The position numbers were made by a program, and so were the translations under genes. The notes beneath the pieces are model-generated. The model searched no databases and was not told the origin of the DNA. It saw nothing but the letters and a program-made list of their open reading frames with translations. A stretch of DNA of 64,000 nucleotides. Origin: Certhia americana (taxonomy: Eukaryota > Chordata > Aves > Passeriformes > Certhiidae). This document shows, in pieces, positions 1 to 10,590 of the stretch; position 1 is the first letter of the stretch; each line of letters begins with the position of its first letter. The DNA lies in assembly GCA_018697195.1 (NCBI GenBank), contig CM031873.1, forward strand, positions 1,302,596-1,366,595. Direction: 5' to 3'.

Positions 1-255
1 GTTACGTGGATTGGTGGGCCAGCGGGGGGCACTGGGAGGTGATTCTGCGTCCTCTCTTTCTGTGGGGAAGGCATGGTGGGAAATGCTGGGCTCGAAGGTA
101 AGCAATCAGTTCTTTTGGCCTTGGGTGTGTCGCGACTGTCGACAGATGCGGTCGTCGTGTGGGTCCGATGGGGGTGTTGGAAGACACAGAGCACAGACCT
201 ACCTTTGTGGAAGGGACATGCGGCTGGTGCAAGGCCAGAGCTACAGAGGAGTGAA
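1..255. other. unique left flank, no gene seen
   Basis: This is ordinary mixed-composition sequence before the pyrimidine array. Open frames that start here only stay open because they run into the stop-poor TTCCC array. No domain or splice structure is recognised. Confidence 0.5.
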
Positions 256-257
256 GA

Positions 258-2440
258 TAGTTGTTGGAATCTTCCCCTTCCTTCCTTTGCCCTTCCCTTC
301 CCTTCCCTTCCCTTTCCTGGTCCCTTCCTCTTCCCTTCGGGCCGGGGGTCCCTTCCCTGCCCTTCCCTTCGCTTCCCTTCCCTTCCCTTCCCCTTCCCTT
401 TCTTCCCTTCCCCTTCCCCGTACCCTTCCCTGTGCCCTTCCCTTCCCTTCCCTCCCGGGCTTCCCTCCCTGCCCTTCCCTTCCCTTCCCCGGTTCCCTTC
501 CCTTCCCCTTCCCTTACCCGTTGCCCAACCTTCCCTGTCCCAACCTTCCTTCCCAACCCTTCCCAGTTGGGTACTTCCCAAACCTGCCCTTGGCCTTCCC
601 AACCTTCCCTGGTTCCTTCCCTTCCTTCCCAACATTCCCTTGGCCCAAACCTGCGCCTTTCCCGTTCCTTCGCCAAACGCCTTCCCCTTCCAAACCTTCG
701 GCCTTCCCAAACCTCCCTTCCCTTACCTCCCTTCCCAACCTTCCCTTCCCGTTCCCTTCCCTTCCCGTCCCTTCCCAAACCTTCCCGTTCCCGAACCCTT
801 TCCCTGTTTCCTTCCTTCCAAACCTTCCCTTCCCAACTTCCCATTTCCCAAACCTTCCCTTCGCCCTTCCAAACCTTCCTTCCTTCGCCTTCCCTGTGGC
901 GCCTGTGGCCCTTCCTTCCCTTCCCGGGGTTCCCGGTGCGGCCTCCCTTCGCCGTGTCCTTCCCTTCCCTCCAAAACCTTGGGGGCGGGCTTCCCAGCAC
1001 CTTCCCTTCCCTTCCTTCCCTTCGGCGGCGTTCCCTTCCCTTCCCAAACCTTGCCCGTTCCCTTCCCTTCCCTTCCCTTTCCCTTCCGCTGTGGTCCCTT
1101 CCCTTTTCCCTTCCCTTCCCGTCCCTTCCCTTCCCTTCCTTCCCGTCCCTTCCCTTCCCTGGGTCCCTTCCATTCCGTCCCTTCCCTTCGCCCTTCCCCC
1201 CCCTGGTCCCCTTCCGCGTCCCTTGCCTTCCCGGTTGCCTTGCCCTTCCCTTCCCTTCCCTTCCCTTCCCCTCCCTTCCCTTCCCTCCTTCCCAAAATGC
1301 CCAAAACTCCCAAAACTTCCCAAAACTTCCCTTCCCTTCCAAAACCTTCCCTTCCCAAAACTTCCTTTCCCAAACTTCCCTTCCCAAAACTTCCCAAAAA
1401 CTTCCCAACTCCCAAACGTCCCAAACTTCCCAAACTTCTTCAAACGTCTCCCAACTCCCTTCCCTTCCCAAACTTCCCTTCCCCTCCCAAAAACTTCCCT
1501 TCCCTTCCCACAACTGCCTTCCCAAAACTTCCCTGTCCCAAAATTTCCCTTCCTTCCCAAACTTCCAAACTTCCCTTCCCTTCCCAAAACTTCCCAAACT
1601 TCCCAAAAACTTCCCTTCCCAAAACTCCCTTCCCAAACTTCCCTTCCCAAAACTTCCCAACCTTCCCAAACCTGCCCAAACCTTCCTTCCCAAACCTTCC
1701 CCTTGCCCCTTTCCTTCCTCCCTTCCCTTCCCTTCCCTTCCCTTCCTTCCCTTCCCTTCCCTTCCCTTCCCTTCCCTTCCCTACCTTCCCTCCCTTCCCT
1801 TCCCTTCCCCTTCCTCTTCCCTTCACCCTTCCCCTTCCCTTCCCTTCCCTTCCCTTCCCTTCCCTTCCCTTCCCTTTCCCTTCCCTTCCCTTCCCTCCCT
1901 TCCCTCCTTCCCTTTCCCTTCCCTTCCCTTCCCTTTCCCCTTCCCTTCCCTCCCTTCCCCTTCCTTCCCTTCCCTTCCCTGCCCTTCCAACCTTCCCTTC
2001 CCACCTTCCAAACCTTCCCACCTCCCTTCCTTCCCAAACTTCCCTTCCCTTCCCAAACCTTCCCTTCCCAAACCTCCCTTCCCGAACTTCCCAACTTTTC
2101 CCTTCCCAAACATTCCAACCTTCCCAAAACCTTCCCAAACCTCCCTCCCAAACCTTCCCAAACCTTCCCCACCTTCCCTTACAAACCTTCCCAACCTTCC
2201 CAAACCTTCCAAAACTTCCAAAACGTCCCAAACCTTCCTTCCCAAAATTCCAAATCTTCCCTTCCCAAACCTTCCCTTCCCAAACCTTCCCAAATTTCCC
2301 AAACCTTCCCAACTTCCCTTCCCCAAACCTTCCCAAACCTTCCCTTCCCCAAACCTTCCTTCCCAAACCGTCCCTTCCCAAACCTTCCCTTCCCAAACCT
2401 TCCGTCCCTTTCTCTTCTAGTCCTCTTCCAACCTTCCTGT
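258..2440. repeat. 2.2-kb TTCCC / TTCCCAAAC tandem array
   Basis: Degenerate satellite-like array built on the pentamer TTCCC. It is zoned. Roughly 258-500, 1000-1290 and 1720-1990 are nearly pure TTCCC. About 500-900 mixes in CAACC variants. About 1290-1720 is dominated by TTCCCAAAAC units and 1990-2410 by TTCCCAAACC units. From about 1245 onward the top strand has almost no G. The bottom strand is GGGAA repeats, which fit the canonical G-quadruplex pattern (four G3 runs, 2-nt loops) many times, and homopurine runs can also form triplex DNA. All frames are open on both strands because the units hardly allow stop codons, so the Pro/Phe/Ser-rich and Gly/Lys/Glu-rich translations are artefacts. 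Confidence 0.95.
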
Positions 2441-3160
2441 CCCTTCCCTGACTTCCCTGAACTTTTCCACTTTCCTGACACTTCCCTCCCCTTTAAGGCT
2501 CGCAAGGTCCTTCCAGTCCCACCCGTCTGCCCTCTGAAGCAAGCATAGTGAGACAGGTCCTGGCAGTGGTTTGGCAGCTCCCAGCCCCCCTTTTTTGTCT
2601 CATGTTCCTCTTTTCCCTTCTCTCCCAGGCCAAGAGGGACCTCTACACATCCCGTGCCTGTTGCTGCTCAGTGTCCTCGGGGTAGTGCTAGAGTCTCAGC
2701 TGGGTGCACATCCCCATCCACATCCCAAATCCCAAATCCTGTGTCCCCAAAATCCTAATCCCAGAGGAGTCCATGGTAACTCATCCCAACCACATATCTG
2801 ACTCCGCCATCACCCCCTGGGGATTGACCCGAGGAGCTCCTGATGCCTCCACTGGAGGATTCCCAGCTCCTGACAAACCATTATCAGATCCCAGGGACAG
2901 CACCTCCAGCCCTCATGCTGCGTATGAACAACCACCATGAACAGAAAGAGGCACAAAAATCTGCCTTGGGCTCTTCTTTAGTCCTCTCTGGATAAAGATC
3001 AACCCCACAGGAGGTGCAGGAGCCACCCAGAGGTTTCTCTTCCTCTGCTCCATTCAGGGAACATCAATTCATCCTGCAGCAGGCACAGGGAAAAAAATTA
3101 CCAAAAAAAAGGATTTTCTGCTGGACAAACTGGGACTAAAGTTTAGCTTGTTTGGCCCAG
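2441..3160. other. unique sequence, no gene seen
   Basis: Non-repetitive mixed sequence with short frames only. No family or RNA gene is recognised. Confidence 0.4.
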
Positions 3161-3164
3161 AAAA

Positions 3165-3190
3165 GGGGACTGGGGGGGTGGGGGTGGGGG
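3165..3190 (+). other. G-quadruplex-type G tract
   Basis: Four G runs of 4, 7, 5 and 5 bases are separated by 3, 1 and 1 nt, which satisfies the standard intramolecular G4 pattern on the plus strand. The site is isolated in otherwise mixed sequence. Nothing shows that it is functional. Confidence 0.6.
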
Positions 3191-4369
3191 ATCATCCTGC
3201 AGCAGTGGTGGAAGCACAACACCAGCACAGAGCCAGGAGTGTGGAGTTTGGTCATGGCTGGGCTTAGCTGGGAAGGGCTGAGCTGGGAATCTCTCCAGCA
3301 GTGTCCCATTAGTGCAGGCCCAGGAGCTCTGCAGCAAGGACTGGCCATTCCCCACAGGAACACCCTGTCCCAGCAGCTCTGCCGCAAGGCTTGCAGGATG
3401 CATCCCTTTTCCTCCCCTGGCACTCCCTGAGGAGGTTTGTAGCCCAGCAGGGACAATGTTTCTGTAATAAACCTGCTCCAGCAGCCCCGAGAGCCTGATG
3501 GGGAGCAGAATAAAGGACAATTTCCCGGAGAAGGTGGATTTATTTGTGCCTTTGTAGTTCTGTTCTGAAAGCACAAATAATATCCCTCAAGAAGTAGCAC
3601 GGAGTCCATCAGCTTCCAGCTGCTCAGACCTTCCCTGAGCTGTGTCTGTTCACATCCTCCTTCTGCAGGCATTGATTGACTCTGAGATAAACAGATCAGG
3701 CCACTGCTTTTCTCTCCTCTAAACCCTCTGCTTTTCTTGTAAGATGGGTCCTGTCCCTCAAATGTCCAAACTCCAGAGCTCTCCAGAGAGAGGAGAAAAG
3801 CCTGGCAGGGAAAACAGGAGGGCAGCTCCCAGCTGGGACTGCTCCCTGCCCCACACCCTCCTCGTTTGCCAGGTGATCCCAGCCCTTGCAAGGCTCACAA
3901 CTCAGACATTGGGCATATAGAACCCAGGTAGATGAGATTCATAATGTTAATTAGCACCTAAACCCAGGGATCTTAGTCTGAGTCAGCTGGCTTGTAGCCA
4001 TCTGCAGGGTAGGGTCAGTGGGTGCTTTGGCCATGGTTCAGCTCAGCCTGAGGCAGGGGACACACTGGAATTCCTGCACAAGCTTTGCAGCTAAAACCAA
4101 GGGGTTGGGTGTAGTTTCAAATGACCCCCCTAAAGCTGCAGGAATTAGAGAATTAACCCTGTCTACTCATTGTCCCTCTCAGGGCATCCTCCCTGCTCCA
4201 GCCACTGCTGTGCCCACTCTGTGAGCCATGGATTGAGTCAAGGCCAGGCTGCTCTGGACACACATCAGCCCCACAGTCTGCTCGTGGATGCTGTGGTGGC
4301 TGAGGTGATCAGGTGGGCAAGAAGGACAAGGCTTGTCCCAGCTCTGGGGTGGCAGTAGACCCAGGGCAG
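3191..4369. other. unique sequence, no gene seen
   Basis: Mixed composition. A 251-codon frame is open on the minus strand (3136-3891), but its translation has no recognisable domain and no clear splice or promoter context, so it is not called as a gene. Confidence 0.4.
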
Positions 4370-4905
4370 TGCCTTTCCCCTGTCCTGGCACTGCTGGGGC
4401 ACCTCCAGTGCTGGGAACAGCTCTGGGACACTCGGGACAAGAAGGACATTGAGGGGCTGGAGCGTGGCCATGGAAGGGAATGGAGCTGAGGAAGGGTCTG
4501 GAGCCCCAGGAGAGGCTGAGGGAGCTGGGAAGGGGCTGAGCCTGGAGCAAAGGAGGCTCAGGGGGGCCCTTGTGGCTCTGCACAAGTCCCTGCCAAGAGG
4601 GGACAGCTGGGGGGGTGTTGGGCTGTGCTGCCAGGAAACAGGGACAGAAGGAGAGGGAACAGCCTCAGGATGGGCCAAGGGAGGCTCAGGGTGGACATCA
4701 GGAGGAATTTTCCCATGGAAAGGGTTGTCAGGCCTTGGCAGGGGCTGCCCGGGGAGGTTTGGAGTGCCCATCCCTGGAGGTGTCCAAGGGAGGCCTGGAG
4801 GTGGCACTCAGAGCTCTGGGTTGGGGACAAGGTGGGGACTGGGCACAGCTGGGACTAGATGATCCTGGACGTATTTTCCAGCCTCAGAGATCCTGGGATT
4901 CTGGG
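4370..4905 (+). mobile_element. CR1 LINE fragment, 3' portion
   Basis: This is the conserved non-coding 3' half of an avian CR1. It reads in order: the 'accagttctgggac..aagaaggacattgagg' segment, the 'ggagaggctgagggagctggg' block, the 'gaggaattttcccat' block, the 'ggctgcccggggaggtttggag' block, and the terminal 'gatgatcctgg..ttttccagcctcagagatcctgggattctggg' tail. It is 5'-truncated like nearly all CR1 copies, so no ORF2 remains. Divergence is moderate. Confidence 0.85.
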
Positions 4906-4949
4906 GTTCTGTGCTGGACTGGGAACAGACGGGAAGAGCAGCAGAGAGC

Positions 4950-4988
4950 AGAGGAGGAGGAGGAGGAAGAAGAGGAGGAGGAGGAGGG
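4950..4988 (+). repeat. (GGA/GAA)n purine microsatellite
   Basis: A short uninterrupted GAG/GAA trinucleotide tract just after the CR1 tail. It gives poly-Glu in one plus frame, which is not evidence of coding. Confidence 0.8.
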
Positions 4989-5065
4989 TGAATGTGGCTG
5001 TTTCAGCAGCACTGCTCCCCAAACTGAACATGAACTCCAGAATGAGCTGAAGGCCACACACTCTG

Positions 5066-5193
5066 CAGAGTCACAGCACAGAGTCACAACACAGAGCAGA
5101 GTCACAGCACAGAGCAGTCACAGCACAGCACAGTCACAGCACAGAGCAGTCACAGCACAGCACAGTCATAGCACAGAGCAGTCACAGCGCAGA
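5066..5193. repeat. CACAGCACAGAG minisatellite
   Basis: Degenerate tandem array of the words 'cagtcacagcacag' and 'cacagagcag', with a compound period of about 25-30 bp. It holds roughly five compound units. Confidence 0.75.
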
Positions 5194-5559
5194 AAGGATC
5201 CCTCAGATCTGGTGTCACATCCCCAGGTTTGTGTCACAGGCTCCAGTGAGCCCAGCCTGTGTTTGTCCTGCCTCTGCTGGTCCTTGCTCTGCCACGGTCA
5301 TTTTTTGGCTTTCAGGGCTTTTTAGAGCTTCCATGTAGGGCTTCAGTGGCAGAGAATCACAGGCAACAGGAGCTCTGGGTGCTGTGGGGCAGCTGGAGGG
5401 TTGGTGCTGGAGAACCACGAGGCTGCGGACCCCAGAGATGGAGTTTGGGAGGGTGCTGGGCACAGAGTGCTCAGGGTGAGGTTTCTCTGTCTGCATTTGC
5501 CAACAGGACCCTCAAAGAGGGGGTGCATTCCCAAAATGCCCCCTGACCCTGCCAAGTAC
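5194..5559. other. mixed sequence, possibly diverged retroposon
   Basis: No gene seen. The stretch near 5340-5480 is vaguely CR1-like in composition but lacks the diagnostic blocks, so it is not called. Confidence 0.3.
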
Positions 5560-5965
5560 TCACCCTCTGCTCTGGAGCCAGGCTGGGAGAGCTGGGGATG
5601 CTCACCTGGAGAAGAAACAGATCCAGGGAGAGCTCAGAGACCCTGCTAGGGCCTAAAGAGGCTCCAGGAGACCTGGAGAGGGGCTGGGGACAAGGGATAA
5701 AGGGGCAGGACACAAGGAATGGATTTGAGCTGAAGGAGGGTGAATTTAGATTGGATATATGGAAGAAATCCTTCCTGGGAGGGTGGGCAGGCCCTGGCAC
5801 AGGGTGCCCAGAGCAGCTGGGGCTGCCCCTGGATCCCTGGAATGTCCAAGGCCAGGCTGGATGAGGCTTGGAGTGGAAAATGTTCCTGCCCATGGCAGGG
5901 GAGATGGGACTGGATGATCTTTAGCGTCCCTCCCAACCCAAATCATCCTGGGATTCTGTGATTCC
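5560..5965 (+). mobile_element. CR1 LINE fragment with intact 3' tail
   Basis: CR1 3' region of the subtype carrying 'ggtgggcaggccctggcacagggtgcccagagcagctgg' and 'ccctggatccctggaatgtccaaggccaggctgg'. It ends in the standard 'cccaacccaaatcatcctgggattctgtgattcc' tail. It is 5'-truncated. Its matches elsewhere in the window, in either orientation, are at 9465, 18455, 34985 and 50570. Confidence 0.88.
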
Positions 5966-6711
5966 CTGACTAAACCCCACCAGCCGTGCTCCCCACGGGA
6001 TCCAGGGGTGCCCAATTAGCACAATTTGCTCCTCCAGGCTTTTTCCTTGGCAAAGATGAGAGCGTGGATGTGGCTGGAGGCAGATTTGTCTGAGCTGGAA
6101 GGATTTTAACGTGCCTGCACTTTTACACCCCTCCCCACACACACACACTCTGAGCCAGCTCCTGAATTCCTGCTTGAAAATCCAGCTTGGGCTGCTCAGG
6201 GAGCCACAAACACGGGGTGGTGACAGACACCCTGTGCCAGGAGGGCTCAGAAGAAACCCAGGCTCCTGCTTTGCATGCCTGTGAGGCAGAACCCAGCCCT
6301 TTGATGGGCTCCTCTGATGTCCAGGAGCTGCAAAAAATGTTTGAGGCAGCAACACCAAAATAAAGGCTGGAGAAAACAACAGATGTCCCCTCATCAGCAC
6401 TGGGAGGGATGGTTCCTGCCTGGCAGGGGTGAAATGAAGCACAACTCTCCCTTCTTAAACAGGATGAGGTCAAACAGGTATTTATTCTGTCATGAACAGC
6501 TTGGGCCAGGTAGTGTTTTCCTACCTGGAGGGAGGCAAAGAGATTCCAGCTCTTTTTGCTAAAGAGGCTTAAGTTTCCACAAGAGGAAACTGAAGAGTCC
6601 ATTCCACAGGTTCCTGCCACCCTTGTGCTGCTTTGAACCAAAGAGGGCAAGGAAAATATCAGCATAAAACAGACAAGCCCATGAACTGTAGGGTTGGAAA
6701 AACCGGGGTGC
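5966..6711. other. unique sequence, no gene seen
   Basis: Mixed unique DNA. It contains most of a 311-codon minus-strand open frame (6123-7058) that crosses the poly-G and poly-T tracts and shows no domain, so it is not called. Confidence 0.4.
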
Positions 6712-6730
6712 GGGGGGGGGGGGGGGGGGG
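6712..6730 (+). repeat. G19 homopolymer
   Basis: Nineteen consecutive G, followed within 60 bp by two T-rich runs. Such tracts are unstable and error-prone in sequencing, so the length should be treated as approximate. Confidence 0.9.
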
Positions 6731-7172
6731 TGTAGTTTTTTTTGGTTTGGGTTTTGGTTTTTTTTTTTTCCTTTTTGTCACCAGGGAAACAGAAGCAGAA
6801 ATGACAAATGCTTTCAATTTTTGTCAACGTTTCCCACAATGGATATTTTTGGCCTAATGGTGACAAACAAAGCATTTGTGGTTTTGAGTTGCACACTACC
6901 TGGCTGCCTTCCCGAAGTGAAGGGGGGAAGGAAGGCACAGAGGGGCCTTTGTGGAGATGGATTTTGTCATTTTGCACCTGGCTCCTCTCAGCTCCTGGGC
7001 TGGCTCCACCCCAGGAATTGTCACCCTCTCCTTGGGCAGAGCCACCAGGATGTGTCACAGCAGCCCTTGTGGCATCTGGAAGGTTATTTTAGTTTTACTT
7101 TATTATAAAGAGCCTTATTTACTCCTGCCTAGAGGACAGGAGCCTTTCTAGGGAAAAAGGGGTTGAAGGAAT
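6731..7172. other. unique sequence after homopolymers
   Basis: T-rich runs at about 6737-6775, then ordinary unique DNA. No gene seen. Confidence 0.4.
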
Positions 7173-7422
7173 GTCACAGAATTCCAGGATGGGCTGGGTT
7201 GGAAGGGAAGTTAAAGATCATCCAGCTCCATTCTTGCAATTAGCAGGTACACATTCCACTGTTCCAGGCTGCTCCAAGCTCCATCCAGCCTGGCCTGGAA
7301 CACTTCCAGGGATCCAGGGGCAGCCACAGCTGCTCTGGGAAATCAATTCCAGTCCTTCCCCACCCTCCCAGGGAGGAATTCTTTCCTGTGTTTTCCTAAA
7401 TATTTTAAAGATGAGAAATAAC
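7173..7422 (-). mobile_element. CR1 LINE fragment (minus strand)
   Basis: It begins with the inverted CR1 tail ('cagaattccaggatgggctgggttgg') and continues through 'ccaggctgctccaagc' and 'ccagggatccaggggcagccacagctgctctggg' to 'ctcccagggaggaattctttcc'. The 3' tail is intact on the left and the 5' end is truncated on the right. Confidence 0.88.
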
Positions 7423-8761
7423 ACTTCCCTTCTCTTCTGATTTGCAAAGTTAATCTGGAAGGAAGTGAGTTGAGGAGCTGGGACCTGCTAGGACTTCCCT
7501 TAGCCACGTTCCAGGAGCTCCTGTTTAGCTGGATGGATAAATCCTGCTGGGATATCTGTGGAAGTGTCTTGTGAAGAGCAAAGCTCTTTGATTATCCTGT
7601 TGCTATTTGTCAAACGCAAAGCACCGTGTAAAAAAAATCATTTTCAGCCTTCAGAACTCCTCTCCTTTCGCTCTGCTTTTGATGTCTGAAGAGAAAATAG
7701 CCCTGTGAAGCAACTTGATTTCTTCAGAGCTATTAACAAGTCTTTCAGGGTCCCAGGGTGACATAACAGGTCTGGTCTGACTCATTCCATTTAAGAGTGT
7801 CTCCTTCCAGACAGAAATAGCTCAGTGTGCAGCCATAAAAAACATGAATCAATTAATGTCTTCTATTAACCAGAAATGCAGATAAATCTCCTCGACCGTG
7901 GGAATGCAAATTTCTGGGTCCTTTTCCTTCTCCCTCCCCGTGCTCTTTGTATTTGGCTTCTTCCTTAATTGATCTTTTCTGGGTGTTGACCCCAAGTCCA
8001 CGGGGTAATTTTCTGGCAGCTGATCTCGGGCACTCTGGGTTGCAGAAAGTTGTGTTAAAGAGGCGTGCCTCTAAGTGGAGGGTGCCACTCCAGGAGAACT
8101 TTATCCTGCTGCCCGTCCAGCCAGGGGGTTTGAGTCACCCAGACATCCCTGGAATTTCCACATTGCAGGTAAATTTCGACCAGCTGCACTCTTAGGGCTG
8201 CCCTGTTTTGCTGCAGGCTGTGTAGTACCGATGTTGTAACTTTGGGATTTGCTCTCAAGAAGGAATATTGTAGGAGTGCAAAATCCCTTTTATGAGGAAC
8301 CCCTTGTCCCAGGAGAATGGGGATAATCCACTCTGGGTGCTGCCATGCCTGTGATCCCAGTGCTCTTATCAGTATTGTCTCAGATAACAGAGCTGCTGCA
8401 TGCAGCAATCACGGGAGGTCATCAAATAAATAAACAAGTTAGAAAAGCTCCCAACACAATTCCCAGGGCCTGAGCAGCTCTTCAGGCTAACGAAGCCTGT
8501 GGGAATGGGGTTATGGTGTGTCCCAGCAGCAGCCTCTGCTTGTTCTGGGGTGGATTTATCCCCAGCTGCAGCAGAGCAGAGGGACTGAACAAGCCCCATC
8601 CCGATGAGATTCCAGGGCAGCTCCGTGAGGGAGAGAGGAGTCTGAGCCCAGGACCTGCAGCCACACAGGACGCACCAGCTCCAGCTGGAATTTCACATCC
8701 AGCCCTGCTCGCCAGGGTGTGGGTGGTTGGCTGGAGACATCCCTGGTGCTGCCATAAGAGG
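7423..8761. other. unique sequence; candidate conserved block 7540-7930
   Basis: There is no gene or repeat here. About 7540-7930 has the balanced, repeat-free, moderately AT-rich look of conserved non-coding DNA, including 'gaatcaattaatgtc' and several AT-rich homeodomain-type cores. This is a composition-based guess only. Confidence 0.35.
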
Positions 8762-9204
8762 TGATGCCTTAAATTTTAGGTTTTATATTTTCCAGATACT
8801 GCATTAGTGTGTGACTCTGAACCCCACACAAAGTGTCAGCGAGCTCTGCTCACAGCTCAGGCACACACAACAATCCTTTGGCAGCCCCACAACCAAGGAC
8901 ACCAAAGCTGCAGCCTCAGCCCCAAAAAGTGCAACCAGCAGAGAAGTGAGGAGAGCAAGCTGGCAGGGTGGGACTGCAGAACCTGGAGCTGGAATTGCAC
9001 AATGAAGGCCAAGGTGGAAATGGACCCAAAGTGATCAAAGGGTGAAACTCCTGACTCGGCTCCACCTTGGCTCCATCTTGGGTGCAGCCCTGGCCAGGTT
9101 CTTGCCCTGCCCAAGGTGCATCCATTGAAGGGCTTTTAATAAATCCCTGCTTTATTCCTTTAACTCTGTCCAGACTCTGCTCCAGGGAGCCTCTCCAGGC
9201 ACCA
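8762..9204 (+). mobile_element. solo LTR, family A (copy A1)
   Basis: A 443-bp LTR-like element. It starts TGATGCCTTAA and ends CTCCAGGCACCA, an imperfect terminal inverted repeat with TG...CA ends. An AATAAA polyadenylation signal lies at 9138-9143, about 60 bp before the 3' end, as expected for R/U5. The same element occurs at 22112-22557, 30158-30490, 47294-47741 and 49886-50198. No internal retroviral sequence is attached, so it is a solo LTR. No convincing TSD is seen for this copy. The family name is unknown to me; an avian ERV LTR is the most likely identity. Confidence 0.8.
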
Positions 9205-9464
9205 GGGCCATTCCCCTTTAGAGGGGTCCCAGCTCAAAGTCACAGAGGATCCCTAGAGCTGTGGGGATGGAAATGAAACCTGAGCCCTGCAAAGCCCCAG
9301 ATCAAGTTGGCACAGGACGTGCAGGAGCTGCAAAAGCCGTGTTTAGTGAGATTCTGAGCAAACTCCAAGGCTGTGTGAGCTCAGGGGTGCAGGAGGCAGC
9401 AGGACCTTGTGGCAGGGGAGGCAGAGTGCACAGAGCAGGGTGTTCTGAGTACAAGGGCAGACAA

Positions 9465-9790
9465 AGAATCTCAGGATGGCTTGGGTTGGAAGGACCTTAA
9501 ACTCCATCCCATCCCACGCCTGCCATGGCAGGGACAACTCCTACTGTCCCAGGTTGCTCCAAGCCCTGTCCAGACTTGCCTTGGGCACTGCCAGGGATCC
9601 AGGGGCAGCCCCAGCTGCTCTGGGTACCCTGTGCCAGGGCCTGCCCACCCTGCCAGGGAGGAATTCCAGCCCAATATCCCATCTCAATCTCCTTTCCTTC
9701 AGTTTAAAGCCCTTCCCCCTCATCCTGTCCCTCCATCCCTTGTAATCAATCTCTCTCCATCTTTCCTGTAGCTCCTTCAGGTACTGAAAG
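9465..9790 (-). mobile_element. CR1 LINE fragment (minus strand)
   Basis: It runs from the inverted tail ('atctcaggatggcttgggttggaaggacc') through 'ggatccaggggcagccccagctgctctgg' and 'tgccagggcctgcccaccctgccagggaggaattc' to 'ccttgtaatcaatctctctccatctttcctgtagctccttcagg'. This is the plus-strand CR1 subtype of 5560-5965 in reverse. Confidence 0.9.
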
Positions 9791-10302
9791 GAAAAAAAAA
9801 ATCTGTGCACCAAGTTAATTGTGCTCATCTGTAGGGGGTGGATGTGGAAAAGGGAAATTCCAGCGCCGTTTGCAGTGGCATGGGCTCAACAATGCTGCAG
9901 TGCAGAATTCAGCCCAGGGCACAAAATAATCTCTTGTCCCCGGCTTCTCCACGTGCTGGGGGAGAGACATCCCTCCTCCATGTGCTCTCCTCTTGGAGAG
10001 CAAATTCCAGTGATCTTTAGGGTCAGTTTAAACACCAAAGCCTCAGTACCAGTCTGTCTAGCAGCACCTCTTCACCTGCTGCCAGGTGATAATGACTCGA
10101 AGAACAGAATTAATTAGGCTGAACCCTTCCATACTTGTATTTTTCAAGGTGGATTTTTTCTCTTTTTAATACTAAGGAAAATAAATTGTTTCATCCTTTC
10201 CCCAGTAAGAAATAACAAGGCAAGGATTTGCCTGTATTTTATTAACCATTTAATTGTTTTTAAGCAGGGGTTGGTGGGGCACTCAGGGTGTCCATATTTT
10301 AT
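9791..10302. other. unique sequence, no gene seen
   Basis: It begins with a short A run, then mixed unique DNA. Nothing is recognised. Confidence 0.4.
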
Positions 10303-10590
10303 TCCATCTTTTAGTCTCAGACCAATGAGCAAAAGCTCTGAACATCCAAAAATTATTTTCTTCCAACTTTTAGCCTTAGAGCAAAGAGCTTAAGCTCTGG
10401 ACATCCAAAAAAAATTTTTTTTCAACTTTTTAGCCTTAGACCAAAGAGGAAAAGCTCTGAACATCCAAAAATTATTTTCTTCCACTTTTTAGTCTTAGAC
10501 CAAAGAGAAAAGGCTCTGAACGTCCAAAAATTATTTTCTTCCATTTTTTAGTCTCAGACCAAAGAGCAAAATCCCTGAACATCCCAAACT
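10303..10590. repeat. 60-bp minisatellite, about 4.7 copies
   Basis: Tandem 59-60-bp unit: 'agtctcagaccaaagag', then 'aaaagctctgaacatcc', then an A/T-rich spacer. Units start near 10313, 10372, 10432, 10491 and 10550. Copies differ by scattered substitutions and by homopolymer length in the AT spacer. Confidence 0.9.

Noticed and set aside
11..2548. Very long plus and minus open frames, Pro/Phe/Ser-rich and Gly/Lys/Glu-rich
   Set aside because: All frames are open on both strands because the TTCCC array almost never forms a stop codon. No start context, domain or splice structure.
3136..3891. 251-codon minus-strand frame
   Set aside because: No recognisable domain, biased toward Ser/Pro/Cys as expected of random GC-balanced DNA, and no supporting signals.
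6123..7058. 311-codon minus-strand frame
   Set aside because: It runs through the G19 and T-rich homopolymers (poly-Pro and poly-Lys in translation) and matches no family I know.
8762..9204. Exon with polyadenylation signal at 9138
   Set aside because: The same sequence recurs four times in the window with TG...CA ends, so it is an LTR, and its AATAAA is the viral signal.
10303..10590. CRISPR-like direct repeats
   Set aside because: Units are contiguous with no unique spacers. The same holds for the 24-, 28- and 40-bp arrays, and the sequence is vertebrate.
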